A stretch of 64,000 nt of DNA. Origin: Nocardiopsis sp. ATB16-24. GTDB lineage: Bacteria > Actinomycetota > Actinomycetes > Streptosporangiales > Streptosporangiaceae. This document shows, piece by piece, positions 53,186 through 62,709 of the stretch. Position 1 is the first letter of the stretch. Every line of letters starts with the position of its first letter. The stretch lies in assembly GCF_030271535.1 (NCBI RefSeq), contig NZ_JASCXJ010000001.1, forward strand, positions 372,001-436,000, read 5' to 3'. The notes below the pieces were generated by a model. The model ran no database searches, was not told the origin of the DNA, and worked only from the letters and a program-made list of their open reading frames with translations. A program made the position numbers and the translations under genes.

Positions 53186-54265
53186 GTGTTCACACCTGCC
53201 TCCTCGACCGCTCGCCGGCGCACCGCCGTGGTCGGCGTGCTCGCCGCCGTCCTGTTCTCCACCTCCTGCGCCCCCTCCGAGGACCGCACGGTCGAGGCTC
53301 CCGGTGTGGGCGGTCAGGAGCGGGAGGTGACCTTCGAGGGCGGCGGACACGAGGTGTCCGCCGGCTTCCGGTCGCCGGAGAACGCCTCGGGGACAGTCCC
53401 GGGTGCGCTCATCATCTCCGGCAGCGGTCCCACCGACCGCGACGGCAACAGCCGTCTGCGCCCGGAGGCCAACACCAACCAGAACCTCTCCCGCGTGCTC
53501 GCCGACACCGGGGTCGCCTCCCTGCGGTACGACAAGTACGGCAGTGCCCCGGACTTCGAGCCGCCGGACTCCGACGACCCGGTCGATCCACGGATCTTCG
53601 ACGAGCAGGTCGTGGCGGCCTACGAGGAGCTCATCGCCCAGCCCGAGGTGGACCCCCGACGGGTACTCGTCGTCGGGCACAGTGAAGGCGCCCTCTACGC
53701 GCTGCGCGTCCACGAGCTCATCGGCGAGAACCACCCCTCCCCCGCGCTGGTGCTGGCCGCGCCTCCCGGCACGCGTTACCTGGACCTGGTCGACCGACAG
53801 GTGACCGAACAGGTGCGTGTGGCCGAGGCCCAACAGCAGATCGGGGAGGGGGAGGCGGTGAGGCTGCTCTCCGACGTCCGCACCGCGCGGGCCATGATCA
53901 GGGCGGGGCGTTCCTTCCAGGACTCCGACGTCCCGCAGGGGGGCGTTCTCGGACTCTATTCGCCCGCGAACACGGACTTCCTGGCCTTCATGGACTCCTT
54001 CGACCCCGTGCGGCTCGCCGAGGACCTGCCTCAGGGCACGCCCGTGCTGGTGCTGTGGGGCGAGGACGACGCCCAGGTCTCCCGAGAGGACGTGGACCGG
54101 TTGATGACCGGCCTGGACGAGGCCGAGCGCGTCGACATCGCCGACACCGACCACATCTTCCGCTATTACGCGGACCAGCCGGGTGCCGCCGTCCTGGACG
54201 CCGAACGTCCCTTCGCCGAGGAGGTCGCCCCCGCGTTGGAGGAGTTCGTGGACGGGCTCTGGTGA
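53186..54265 (+). CDS. Secreted lipoprotein alpha/beta hydrolase
   Basis: A 359-residue exported hydrolase. The N-terminus has Arg residues, a hydrophobic core (TAVVGVLAAVLFSTSC) and a lipobox Cys at about residue 28, indicating a membrane-anchored lipoprotein. The alpha/beta-hydrolase core has the oxyanion region LIISGSGPTDRDGN, the nucleophile Ser in VVGHSEGALYA, an acid in LVLWGEDDAQV and His in DTDHIFRYY. The substrate is unknown; it may be an esterase or peptidase acting outside the cell. GTG 53186 is six bases after TAGTCT. Confidence 0.87.
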   Translation: MFTPASSTARRRTAVVGVLAAVLFSTSCAPSEDRTVEAPGVGGQEREVTFEGGGHEVSAGFRSPENASGTVPGALIISGSGPTDRDGNSRLRPEANTNQNLSRVLADTGVASLRYDKYGSAPDFEPPDSDDPVDPRIFDEQVVAAYEELIAQPEVDPRRVLVVGHSEGALYALRVHELIGENHPSPALVLAAPPGTRYLDLVDRQVTEQVRVAEAQQQIGEGEAVRLLSDVRTARAMIRAGRSFQDSDVPQGGVLGLYSPANTDFLAFMDSFDPVRLAEDLPQGTPVLVLWGEDDAQVSREDVDRLMTGLDEAERVDIADTDHIFRYYADQPGAAVLDAERPFAEEVAPALEEFVDGLW

Positions 54266-54272
54266 GTACCGC

Positions 54273-55175
54273 TCACTCCGACAACGCCTCCAGCACCGAC
54301 AGGGCGAACTGTTCGGCTCCGGCGTTGATCCGCTCCTCATCGCCCGAGGTCCTGGCGTCGTACCCGGCCGCCACGGTGTAACAGGCCTCCAGGTACAGGT
54401 TGGACACCCGGGTGCCCACGCAGGAGACCGTGTAGGGCTCGCCCTGGGTCCAGGTCACGGCCTCCTCACCGATCCCGTCCAGTTCGCGGGTGTCGTGCTG
54501 GGCCGTGGTGGAGCGCAGGTTGTCGGCGGCCGTCGCGATGCCGCCCGGGTCGGGTGCCGCCACGGCCACCAGCGTCGCGACGCCGGGGACCGACTCTCCA
54601 GGGCCTCCCGGAGTGGCCCAGCGGCACTGGTGGCCCGAGCCGAAGGGTTCCTGTGGACCGCCGATCGGTTCCTCGACCTCCAACTCGTGGCCGGGGACCA
54701 ACTCCTCCAGGACCGAGGTCTCGGCGATGTCGCACTCGGGCGCGGAGGCGAAGTCACCCGCCTCGGCGACTTCCCGGTTCACCGCGTATCCGACCGCTCC
54801 CGCCGCGAGCACGAGCAGTCCCAGTGCCACGGCGACGACCCCGACGGTGGCGCACCCCCGGCTCTGGGGCTGGACCGACGGCACCACCTCGGGTTCGGGA
54901 GGACGTGGCCCCCACGCGCCGGGAGGTCCCTGGGAGGGTGGGGGAAGAGGAGGCCGTACCGGCCAGGAGCCGGTGTGCCACCCGTCCTGGGGGTGCCGTG
55001 CCCCCGCCTCGTGCGTCGGGCCCGGCCCCTCGGGCCACCGCCCCTGTGGTGTCGACCGGGCTGACGCCCGGTCCTCATGCTCCGACCACGGGGAGGAACG
55101 GTGTCCTCCGGGCTCCTCACGTCCTTGGCCCGGCTGCTGCCACGGACGCCCCGAGCCGGGGTCCCGGTCGTTCAC
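54273..55175 (-). CDS. Single-TM exported protein, DUF3558-like
   Basis: A 300-residue protein. The N-terminal ~110 residues are Pro/Gly/Arg-rich and cytoplasmic, followed by one transmembrane helix (VGVVAVALGLLVLAAGAVGY) and an external domain of ~170 residues with four cysteines in a DUF3558-like layout (PECDIAETSVLEELVPGHEL, HQCRWATPG, VSCVGTRVSNLYLEACYTVA). The function is unknown. GTG 55175 overlaps the stop of the upstream gene (GTGA) and has GGAGG seven bases before it, so the two genes are coupled. Confidence 0.75.
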   Translation of the reverse strand: MNDRDPGSGRPWQQPGQGREEPGGHRSSPWSEHEDRASARSTPQGRWPEGPGPTHEAGARHPQDGWHTGSWPVRPPLPPPSQGPPGAWGPRPPEPEVVPSVQPQSRGCATVGVVAVALGLLVLAAGAVGYAVNREVAEAGDFASAPECDIAETSVLEELVPGHELEVEEPIGGPQEPFGSGHQCRWATPGGPGESVPGVATLVAVAAPDPGGIATAADNLRSTTAQHDTRELDGIGEEAVTWTQGEPYTVSCVGTRVSNLYLEACYTVAAGYDARTSGDEERINAGAEQFALSVLEALSE

Positions 55176-55762
55176 AAGGAGCCTCCGAGCCGCTCGGCGA
55201 ACTCCACCACCAGGTCCCGCGCCTGGTCGAAGTCGACCGGTTCGGAGTCGGACGTCCCGGCATAGGCCACCCGTACCACCAGGTTGTCGACGGTGAAGGC
55301 CAGTTCCGCGGTGCCGGGCGCCTGCCCTCGCCACACTCGACCCCGCCCCGAGGGCAGGTCCACCGATTCGCCCCGCACCGGGACCAGGGCGTCGTAGGCC
55401 TCCCCCGCCCGCTGCTCCCCGGAGATCGGTTCCTCTCCGGTGACGTCCGTGAAGCGGACGGACAGGTCCACGCGCAGCACCCCCTGGGAGTCCTCGGCCA
55501 GGCCGACGGAGGACCATGAGCACACCGTGTTCTCGCCTCCCGCGAGAGGACCGCGCTCGGAACTCTCCGGTACGGCGTGGGGCACCAGGGAGGCGACGAG
55601 TCCGGCCGGGACCACCTCGCACGTGGGGGCGGCGGTATGGACGTCACCGGGGTCGGGAACGTCCGGGTCCTCCTTCGCCAGCAACAACCCGCCGCCGATC
55701 GCGACCGCGGACAGCACCACCGTGCCCGCCCCGATCACCGCCACACGTACGAGGGGCCCCAC
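55172..55762 (-). CDS. Single-TM exported protein, DUF3558-like (first of pair)
   Basis: A 196-residue protein. One N-terminal transmembrane or signal-anchor helix (VAVIGAGTVVLSAVAIGGGL) is followed by an external domain with the DUF3558-like pattern PTCEVVPAGLVASLVP and GGENTVCSWSSVGL, then beta-rich segments (LRVDLSVRFTDV; ELAFTVDNLVVRVAYAG). It is similar in layout to the next gene product, so the two may have arisen by duplication. Start GTG 55762 with AGGGAGG about ten bases upstream. The function is unknown. Confidence 0.75.
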   Translation of the reverse strand: MGPLVRVAVIGAGTVVLSAVAIGGGLLLAKEDPDVPDPGDVHTAAPTCEVVPAGLVASLVPHAVPESSERGPLAGGENTVCSWSSVGLAEDSQGVLRVDLSVRFTDVTGEEPISGEQRAGEAYDALVPVRGESVDLPSGRGRVWRGQAPGTAELAFTVDNLVVRVAYAGTSDSEPVDFDQARDLVVEFAERLGGSL

Positions 55763-55840
55763 CCGGCCACCGCCTCCCTGTCAACCACCGCGCCGACCCC
55801 ACGCGGACGGTGGCCGTGGTCCACGGCCACCGTCCGTAGG

Positions 55841-58336
<2,496 letters not shown>

Positions 58337-58626
58337 CACCAATGTCCTTAACCGGTCCTGGGTGTACACGACTCAGGTTAGCGGCTGGCGGGGCCGGACG
58401 CGGACGCCTTCCCCAGCCCCGCTCCCCCTCGGTGCCTCCGCCGACCTGGAGAGGTCGGACACGGGGCACGGGAGCGGATCGGGGAATCGCCACCCTCTTC
58501 CCTCTCCACACCGACCGGCCGGTTTGTTACCCTTCGGTCAAAGTGGCACAGGACACGCGGTCCGGGTCACACTGGAGTTCCGCCCTGCCCTGTCCGTCTT
58601 CGTTCCGTCTGTCTTCGGGAGGCCCC

Positions 58627-60186
58627 ATGTTCAACCTGTCCGTGCTTCTGGAAGACGGTGCCCGGTCGGTCCCCGAGAAGGAGTGTCTGGTCTTCGGAGA
58701 CCTGCGCCTGAACTACGCGATCACGGACATGATCGCCAACCAGGTCGCGAACCTCCTGGTCTCCCGGGGAGTCAGGCCCGGTGACCGTATCGCGCTGGCC
58801 AGTCCGAACGTGCCCTACTTCCCCTTCGTGTACTTCGGCGCCCTCAAGGCGGGCGCGGTGGTCGTACCGTTGAACGTTCTGCTGACCCCCCGTGAGATCG
58901 CCTACCACCTGGAGGACTCCGGGGCCAAGGCGCTCTTCGCCTTCACCGGTACTCCCGAACTCCCGCTGGGCGAGCGTGCCTTCGAGGCCTTCGGCCAGGT
59001 GGAGGGCTGTGAGTTCTACGTGGACCTGCCCGCCACCCCCGGCGCCACCGAGTCCACGATCGAGGGGGCCGAGACCTTCTGGAAGGCCCTGGAGGGTCAG
59101 CCCGGCGAATTCGAGACGGTGCAGGCCGGCGCCGACGACACCGCCGTCATCATCTACACCAGTGGCACCACCGGTAAGCCCAAGGGCGCCGAGCTGAGCC
59201 ACAGCAACCTGATGATGAACGCCGTCGTCTCCTCCAGTCTGGTCAATCCCCACCCCGAGGGACGCGACATCAGCCTGGTCGTCCTGCCGCTGTTCCACAT
59301 CTTCGGACAGACGGTCATGCTCAACGCGGTCCTGTACCGGCACGGGACGATGATCCTCATGCCGCGCTTCGACGGGGCCGAGGCGCTCAGGCTCATGGAG
59401 AAGGAGAACGTCACCGGCTTCGCGGGCGTGCCGACCATGTACTGGGGTCTGCTGAACGCCGTGCAGACGGCCGAATCGGGCACCTACGACATCGAGAAGA
59501 TCGCGGGCAACATCGTGGACGCGGTCTCGGGGGGCGCCGCCCTGCCTGGACAGCTGGCCGAGGACTTCACCAAGACCTTCGGAGTGGGTATCAAGGAGGG
59601 CTACGGCCTGTCCGAGACCTCGCCGGTGGTCTCCTTCAACAACCCCAAGGTCAAGGCCAAGACCGGCTCGATCGGTCTGCCGGTGTGGGGTGTGGAGATG
59701 AAGCTCATCGACGCCGACTGGAACGAGCAGCAGGAGGAGGGCGAGATCGCGGTGCGCGGGCACTGCGTGATGAAGGGTTACCACAACCGCCCCGAGGTCA
59801 ACGCCGAGGTGATACGGGACGGGTGGTTCCGCACCGGCGACATCGCCCGCCGCGATGAGGAGGGCTTCTACTTCATCATCGACCGCTCCAAGGACATGAT
59901 CATCCGCGGTGGTTACAACGTCTACCCGCGTGAGGTCGAGGAGGTCCTGATGACCCACGAGGCGGTCAGCCTGGCCGCCGTCGTCGGTGTCCCCCACGAC
60001 ACCCACGGTGAGGAGATCAAGGCGTTCGTGATCCCCAAGGAGGGCGCCGAGGTCACCCCCGAGGAGCTCGTCGACTGGGCCAAGGAGCGTCTGGCCGCCT
60101 ACAAGTACCCCCGTGAGGTGGAGCTGCGCACCGAGCTGCCGATGACCTCCACCGGCAAGATCCTCAAGCGCGAGCTGCGCGACTGA
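58627..60186 (+). CDS. Long-chain fatty acid--CoA ligase (AMP-forming)
   Basis: A 519-residue ANL-superfamily enzyme. The P-loop-like IIYTSGTTGKPKGAELSHSN, the adenylate-binding EGYGLSETSPVVSFN, the DGWFRTGDIARRDEEGFYFI hinge region and the catalytic Lys in TSTGKILKREL are all present. It activates a fatty acid to acyl-AMP and then acyl-CoA. Similarity is to actinobacterial FadD-like ligases; chain length is uncertain. ATG 58627 follows GGGAGG by four bases. A clear terminator follows; upstream, 290 bases separate it from divergent leuS. Confidence 0.92.
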   Translation: MFNLSVLLEDGARSVPEKECLVFGDLRLNYAITDMIANQVANLLVSRGVRPGDRIALASPNVPYFPFVYFGALKAGAVVVPLNVLLTPREIAYHLEDSGAKALFAFTGTPELPLGERAFEAFGQVEGCEFYVDLPATPGATESTIEGAETFWKALEGQPGEFETVQAGADDTAVIIYTSGTTGKPKGAELSHSNLMMNAVVSSSLVNPHPEGRDISLVVLPLFHIFGQTVMLNAVLYRHGTMILMPRFDGAEALRLMEKENVTGFAGVPTMYWGLLNAVQTAESGTYDIEKIAGNIVDAVSGGAALPGQLAEDFTKTFGVGIKEGYGLSETSPVVSFNNPKVKAKTGSIGLPVWGVEMKLIDADWNEQQEEGEIAVRGHCVMKGYHNRPEVNAEVIRDGWFRTGDIARRDEEGFYFIIDRSKDMIIRGGYNVYPREVEEVLMTHEAVSLAAVVGVPHDTHGEEIKAFVIPKEGAEVTPEELVDWAKERLAAYKYPREVELRTELPMTSTGKILKRELRD

Positions 60187-60193
60187 GTCCGCG

Positions 60194-60232
60194 ACGGGTC
60201 CCGATCCTCCTTCCGAGGGGATCGGGACCCGT
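60194..60232 (+). terminator. Terminator after the acyl-CoA ligase
   Basis: Fourteen-base perfect arms (acgggtcccgatcc / ggatcgggacccgt) with an 11-base loop, eight bases past the stop. Confidence 0.85.
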
Positions 60233-60316
60233 CTTCGGTGGGGGCGCGGCGAAGGACCCGCCCTCGACGGCGCCCGGAGAAGGCGGCGTCCCGAAGGCGG
60301 GTCCCGAAGGCACCGG

Positions 60317-61216
60317 TCAGCCCTTGACGGCTCCCTGGACGAGTCCGGAGACCAGGAAACGCTGAACGAGGACGAAGAAGACCATCACCGGGATGGTGAT
60401 GAGCGTGGAGGCGGCCATCACATGTCCCCAGTCGTTGGCGTACTGGCCGAAGAACTGGCGCAGCCCGACCGCCACCGTGTACTTCTCACTCTGGGTCATG
60501 AAGGTCAGCGCCAGCACGAACTCATTCCACGCCACGATGAACGAGAAGATGGCGGTGGCCACCAGTCCCGGGGCGACCAGGGGGAACAACACCCTCCAGA
60601 ACATCTGACTCCATGAGGCACCGTCGATGTAGGCGGCCTCCTCCACCTCCACCGGCACGGCCGCGACGAAGCCGCGCATCATCCACACCGCCAGCGGCAG
60701 GGAGAGCGCCACGTAGACCGCGCCCAGACCCAGCACGGTGTTGAGCAGCCTCAGGTCGCGCACCTGGAGGAAGAGCGGGATGACCAACGCCTCCAACGGC
60801 ACCATCTGCACGATGAGGATCATCACCAGGACGGCCGTGCGCAACCGGAAACGGAATCGGGCCACCGCCACCGCGGCCAGCAGCGACAGCACGCACGCGC
60901 CGGCCACGGTGATGCAGGCGACGATGAGCGAATTGCGCATGTACGTGCCGAAGTCGGCCTCGGTCAGTACGTAGACGAAGTTGTCCAGGGACACCCCGGT
61001 GGGCAACAGCGACCCCGTGCCCGCGGTGGCCCTGTCGGAGAAGGCGCTGACGAGCATGAAGTAGACGGGAAAGAGGGTGAAGAGCAACAGCACGGCCACT
61101 CCGAGCCCCTTGGCCAGGGACCGGACCGTGCGCAGGACCTCTCCCCTGCGGCGGGCGGCGCGGACGCGCTGTTCCCACGAGGTGTCGGCGGCGGGTGTGT
61201 CGGTGCGCGTGACCAC
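60317..61216 (-). CDS. Carbohydrate ABC transporter permease (MalG type)
   Basis: A 299-residue inner-membrane permease with about six helices (GVAVLLLFTLFPVYFMLVSA through MVFFVLVQRFLVSGLV). The cytoplasmic EAA loop is VEVEEAAYIDGASWSQMFWR, which docks to the ATPase; the type is CUT1 family, MalG/ThuG-like. It forms a heterodimer with the other permease. GTG 61216 is chosen because AGGAGG lies six bases upstream; TTG 61231 is inside that ribosome-binding site. No ATPase gene is in the window; in many actinomycetes a shared MsiK ATPase serves such importers. Confidence 0.9.
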   Translation of the reverse strand: MVTRTDTPAADTSWEQRVRAARRRGEVLRTVRSLAKGLGVAVLLLFTLFPVYFMLVSAFSDRATAGTGSLLPTGVSLDNFVYVLTEADFGTYMRNSLIVACITVAGACVLSLLAAVAVARFRFRLRTAVLVMILIVQMVPLEALVIPLFLQVRDLRLLNTVLGLGAVYVALSLPLAVWMMRGFVAAVPVEVEEAAYIDGASWSQMFWRVLFPLVAPGLVATAIFSFIVAWNEFVLALTFMTQSEKYTVAVGLRQFFGQYANDWGHVMAASTLITIPVMVFFVLVQRFLVSGLVQGAVKG

Positions 61217-61280
61217 GGTGTTCCTCCTCAACGGTGCCCGCGGGGCCGGATCCGGTTGCTCCAGGTCCGAAGCGGACCGT

Positions 61281-61286
61281 TAGAAT
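61281..61286 (+). promoter_or_regulatory. Possible -10 element for the small inserted gene
   Basis: TAGAAT on the plus strand, 55 bases before an ATG with a strong ribosome-binding site, with TTGCTC at 61256-61261 as a poorly spaced (19 bases) -35. Confidence 0.4.
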
Positions 61287-61340
61287 CCTCCTTTGGCCGG
61301 GGGCGGGCCACCTTGGCGCCCCGGCGCTGGAGGAGGAGAC

Positions 61341-61379
61341 ATGACTGTGTCTGCGGGGTCGCCGGAGGCGGTGGCGTAG
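61341..61379 (+). CDS. Possible 12-codon leader peptide
   Basis: ATG at 61341 directly follows a strong GGAGGAGGAGAC and encodes MTVSAGSPEAVA before a TAG. Four bases later a GTG opens the 95-residue gene in another frame. This small frame has the only good ribosome-binding site here, so it may couple translation to the following gene. Alternatively a one-base difference would fuse the two into one protein. Confidence 0.4.
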   Translation: MTVSAGSPEAVA

Positions 61380-61383
61380 CGCC

Positions 61384-61671
61384 GTGCACGATTCCTCCGG
61401 CCCCTCCCCCACCGAGGTCGTCATCAACTGGATCCCCCATGACGCGCGTTTCCGGGACCACGCGGTCCGACACGCCCTGGACGATCCCAGCGGGCGACTG
61501 CTGCACTCCTACGTCGACGACCTCGTCAACGGGAACCATGACGAGGGACGCCCGTTGGGCGAGTACGACCTGCGCACCATGGCCGCGGTGCGCGAGGACC
61601 TGCACCGCGACTCCCTGTCCTCGGTGGACTGGCGCCGGGTACGCGACAAGCTGGTCTCGGGCGTCCACTGA
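61384..61671 (+). CDS. Small protein between ABC permease genes, unknown function
   Basis: A 95-residue soluble, acidic, His-rich protein (VVINWIPHDARFRDHAVRHA; LLHSYVDDLVNGNHDEGRPL; AAVREDLHRDSLSSVDWRRV). Codon third positions are strongly GC-rich, so it is very probably real. I do not recognise a family. It is on the plus strand, opposite to the ABC transporter genes that flank it on both sides. GTG 61384 has no clear ribosome-binding site of its own and may depend on the leader frame just upstream. Confidence 0.65.
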   Translation: MHDSSGPSPTEVVINWIPHDARFRDHAVRHALDDPSGRLLHSYVDDLVNGNHDEGRPLGEYDLRTMAAVREDLHRDSLSSVDWRRVRDKLVSGVH

Positions 61672-61694
61672 GCCCTCTCCCCGCGTCGCCGTGG

Positions 61695-62705
61695 TCATCG
61701 GAGCCCGTCCTCTCGGAACAGCGCGCGCAGATAGAACACGGTGACCACCAGCAACAGCAGCGTCAGCAGGACCGCGATGGCCGAACCGAGACCGTAGTCG
61801 TTGTGGCCGAAGGACCGCACGTAGGACCACACACCCAGGTTGAGCATCTGAGAGCCGCCCACGTCTCCGCCGGGCATCAGGTAGATCTGCGCGAAGACCT
61901 TGAAGTCCCAGATGGTGGAGAGCACGGTGACGACGGCGAAGACCGGACGCAGAACCGGGAAGGTGACGTGCCAGAAGCGTTTCCAGGCGCCCGCGCCGTC
62001 GATGCGCGCCGCCTCGTGCAGTTCCCTGGGCACCGTGAGCAGGCCGGCGAGCACGGTCACGGCCACGAACGGGAAGCCGCCGTGCACCACGTTGAGCGTG
62101 ACGATGGCGTAGAAGAACAGTCGGTCGGCGAACCAGTTGTACCCGGAAGGGTCCACCAGGCCCATGGAGCCCAGCGCCTGGGCGACGACGCCGCTGTCGA
62201 CATCGAAGATCCAGAGCCACACGTAGGTGCCGCTGACCGCGGGCATGGCCCAGGCCACCATGATGCAGGAGACCACGAAGATCCTCAGCACGGGGTTCAG
62301 CGTGGACAGCAGCAACGCGACCAGCGTGCCCACGACGATGGTGGTCAGCACCGCGACCGCGGCGAAGACCACCGTGTTGAGCATCGCGACCTGCCACAGG
62401 TACGGGTCGGTCAACAGGGTGAGGTAGTTGTCCAGGCCGACGAACTCGGACTCGCCCGAGACGAGGTTGCGCAGCCGGTACTCGCGAAAGGACAGCCACA
62501 CGATCCGGCCGAGCGGGAACAACAACAGCAGCCCGATGACGGTCAGCGCGGGGGTGAGCAGGACCCAGGGAAGGAGCGCCCGGCGTCCTCGCATGCCCAG
62601 GAGCGGTGCCCTCCGCGCCCCGGGCCGCCGCGGGGACGGCCCGGACGGGCGCTGGACCTCCTGCTCCGGTCCGCTGCTGGTGCCCAGCCCGACCGGTGTT
62701 CGCAC
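61695..62705 (-). CDS. Carbohydrate ABC transporter permease (MalF type)
   Basis: A 336-residue permease of the CUT1 family. After a ~45-residue Pro/Arg-rich cytoplasmic N-terminus come six helices (LPWVLLTPALTVIGLLLLFP; AMLNTVVFAAVAVLTTIVV; GLGSAIAVLLTLLLLVVTVF). The EAA loop is ELHEAARIDGAGAWKRFWHV. It pairs with the MalG-type permease downstream. GTG 62705 begins four bases after the stop of the binding-protein gene and has GGAGGG upstream, so these two genes are co-transcribed. Confidence 0.9.
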   Translation of the reverse strand: MRTPVGLGTSSGPEQEVQRPSGPSPRRPGARRAPLLGMRGRRALLPWVLLTPALTVIGLLLLFPLGRIVWLSFREYRLRNLVSGESEFVGLDNYLTLLTDPYLWQVAMLNTVVFAAVAVLTTIVVGTLVALLLSTLNPVLRIFVVSCIMVAWAMPAVSGTYVWLWIFDVDSGVVAQALGSMGLVDPSGYNWFADRLFFYAIVTLNVVHGGFPFVAVTVLAGLLTVPRELHEAARIDGAGAWKRFWHVTFPVLRPVFAVVTVLSTIWDFKVFAQIYLMPGGDVGGSQMLNLGVWSYVRSFGHNDYGLGSAIAVLLTLLLLVVTVFYLRALFREDGLR

Positions 62706-62709
62706 GTGT

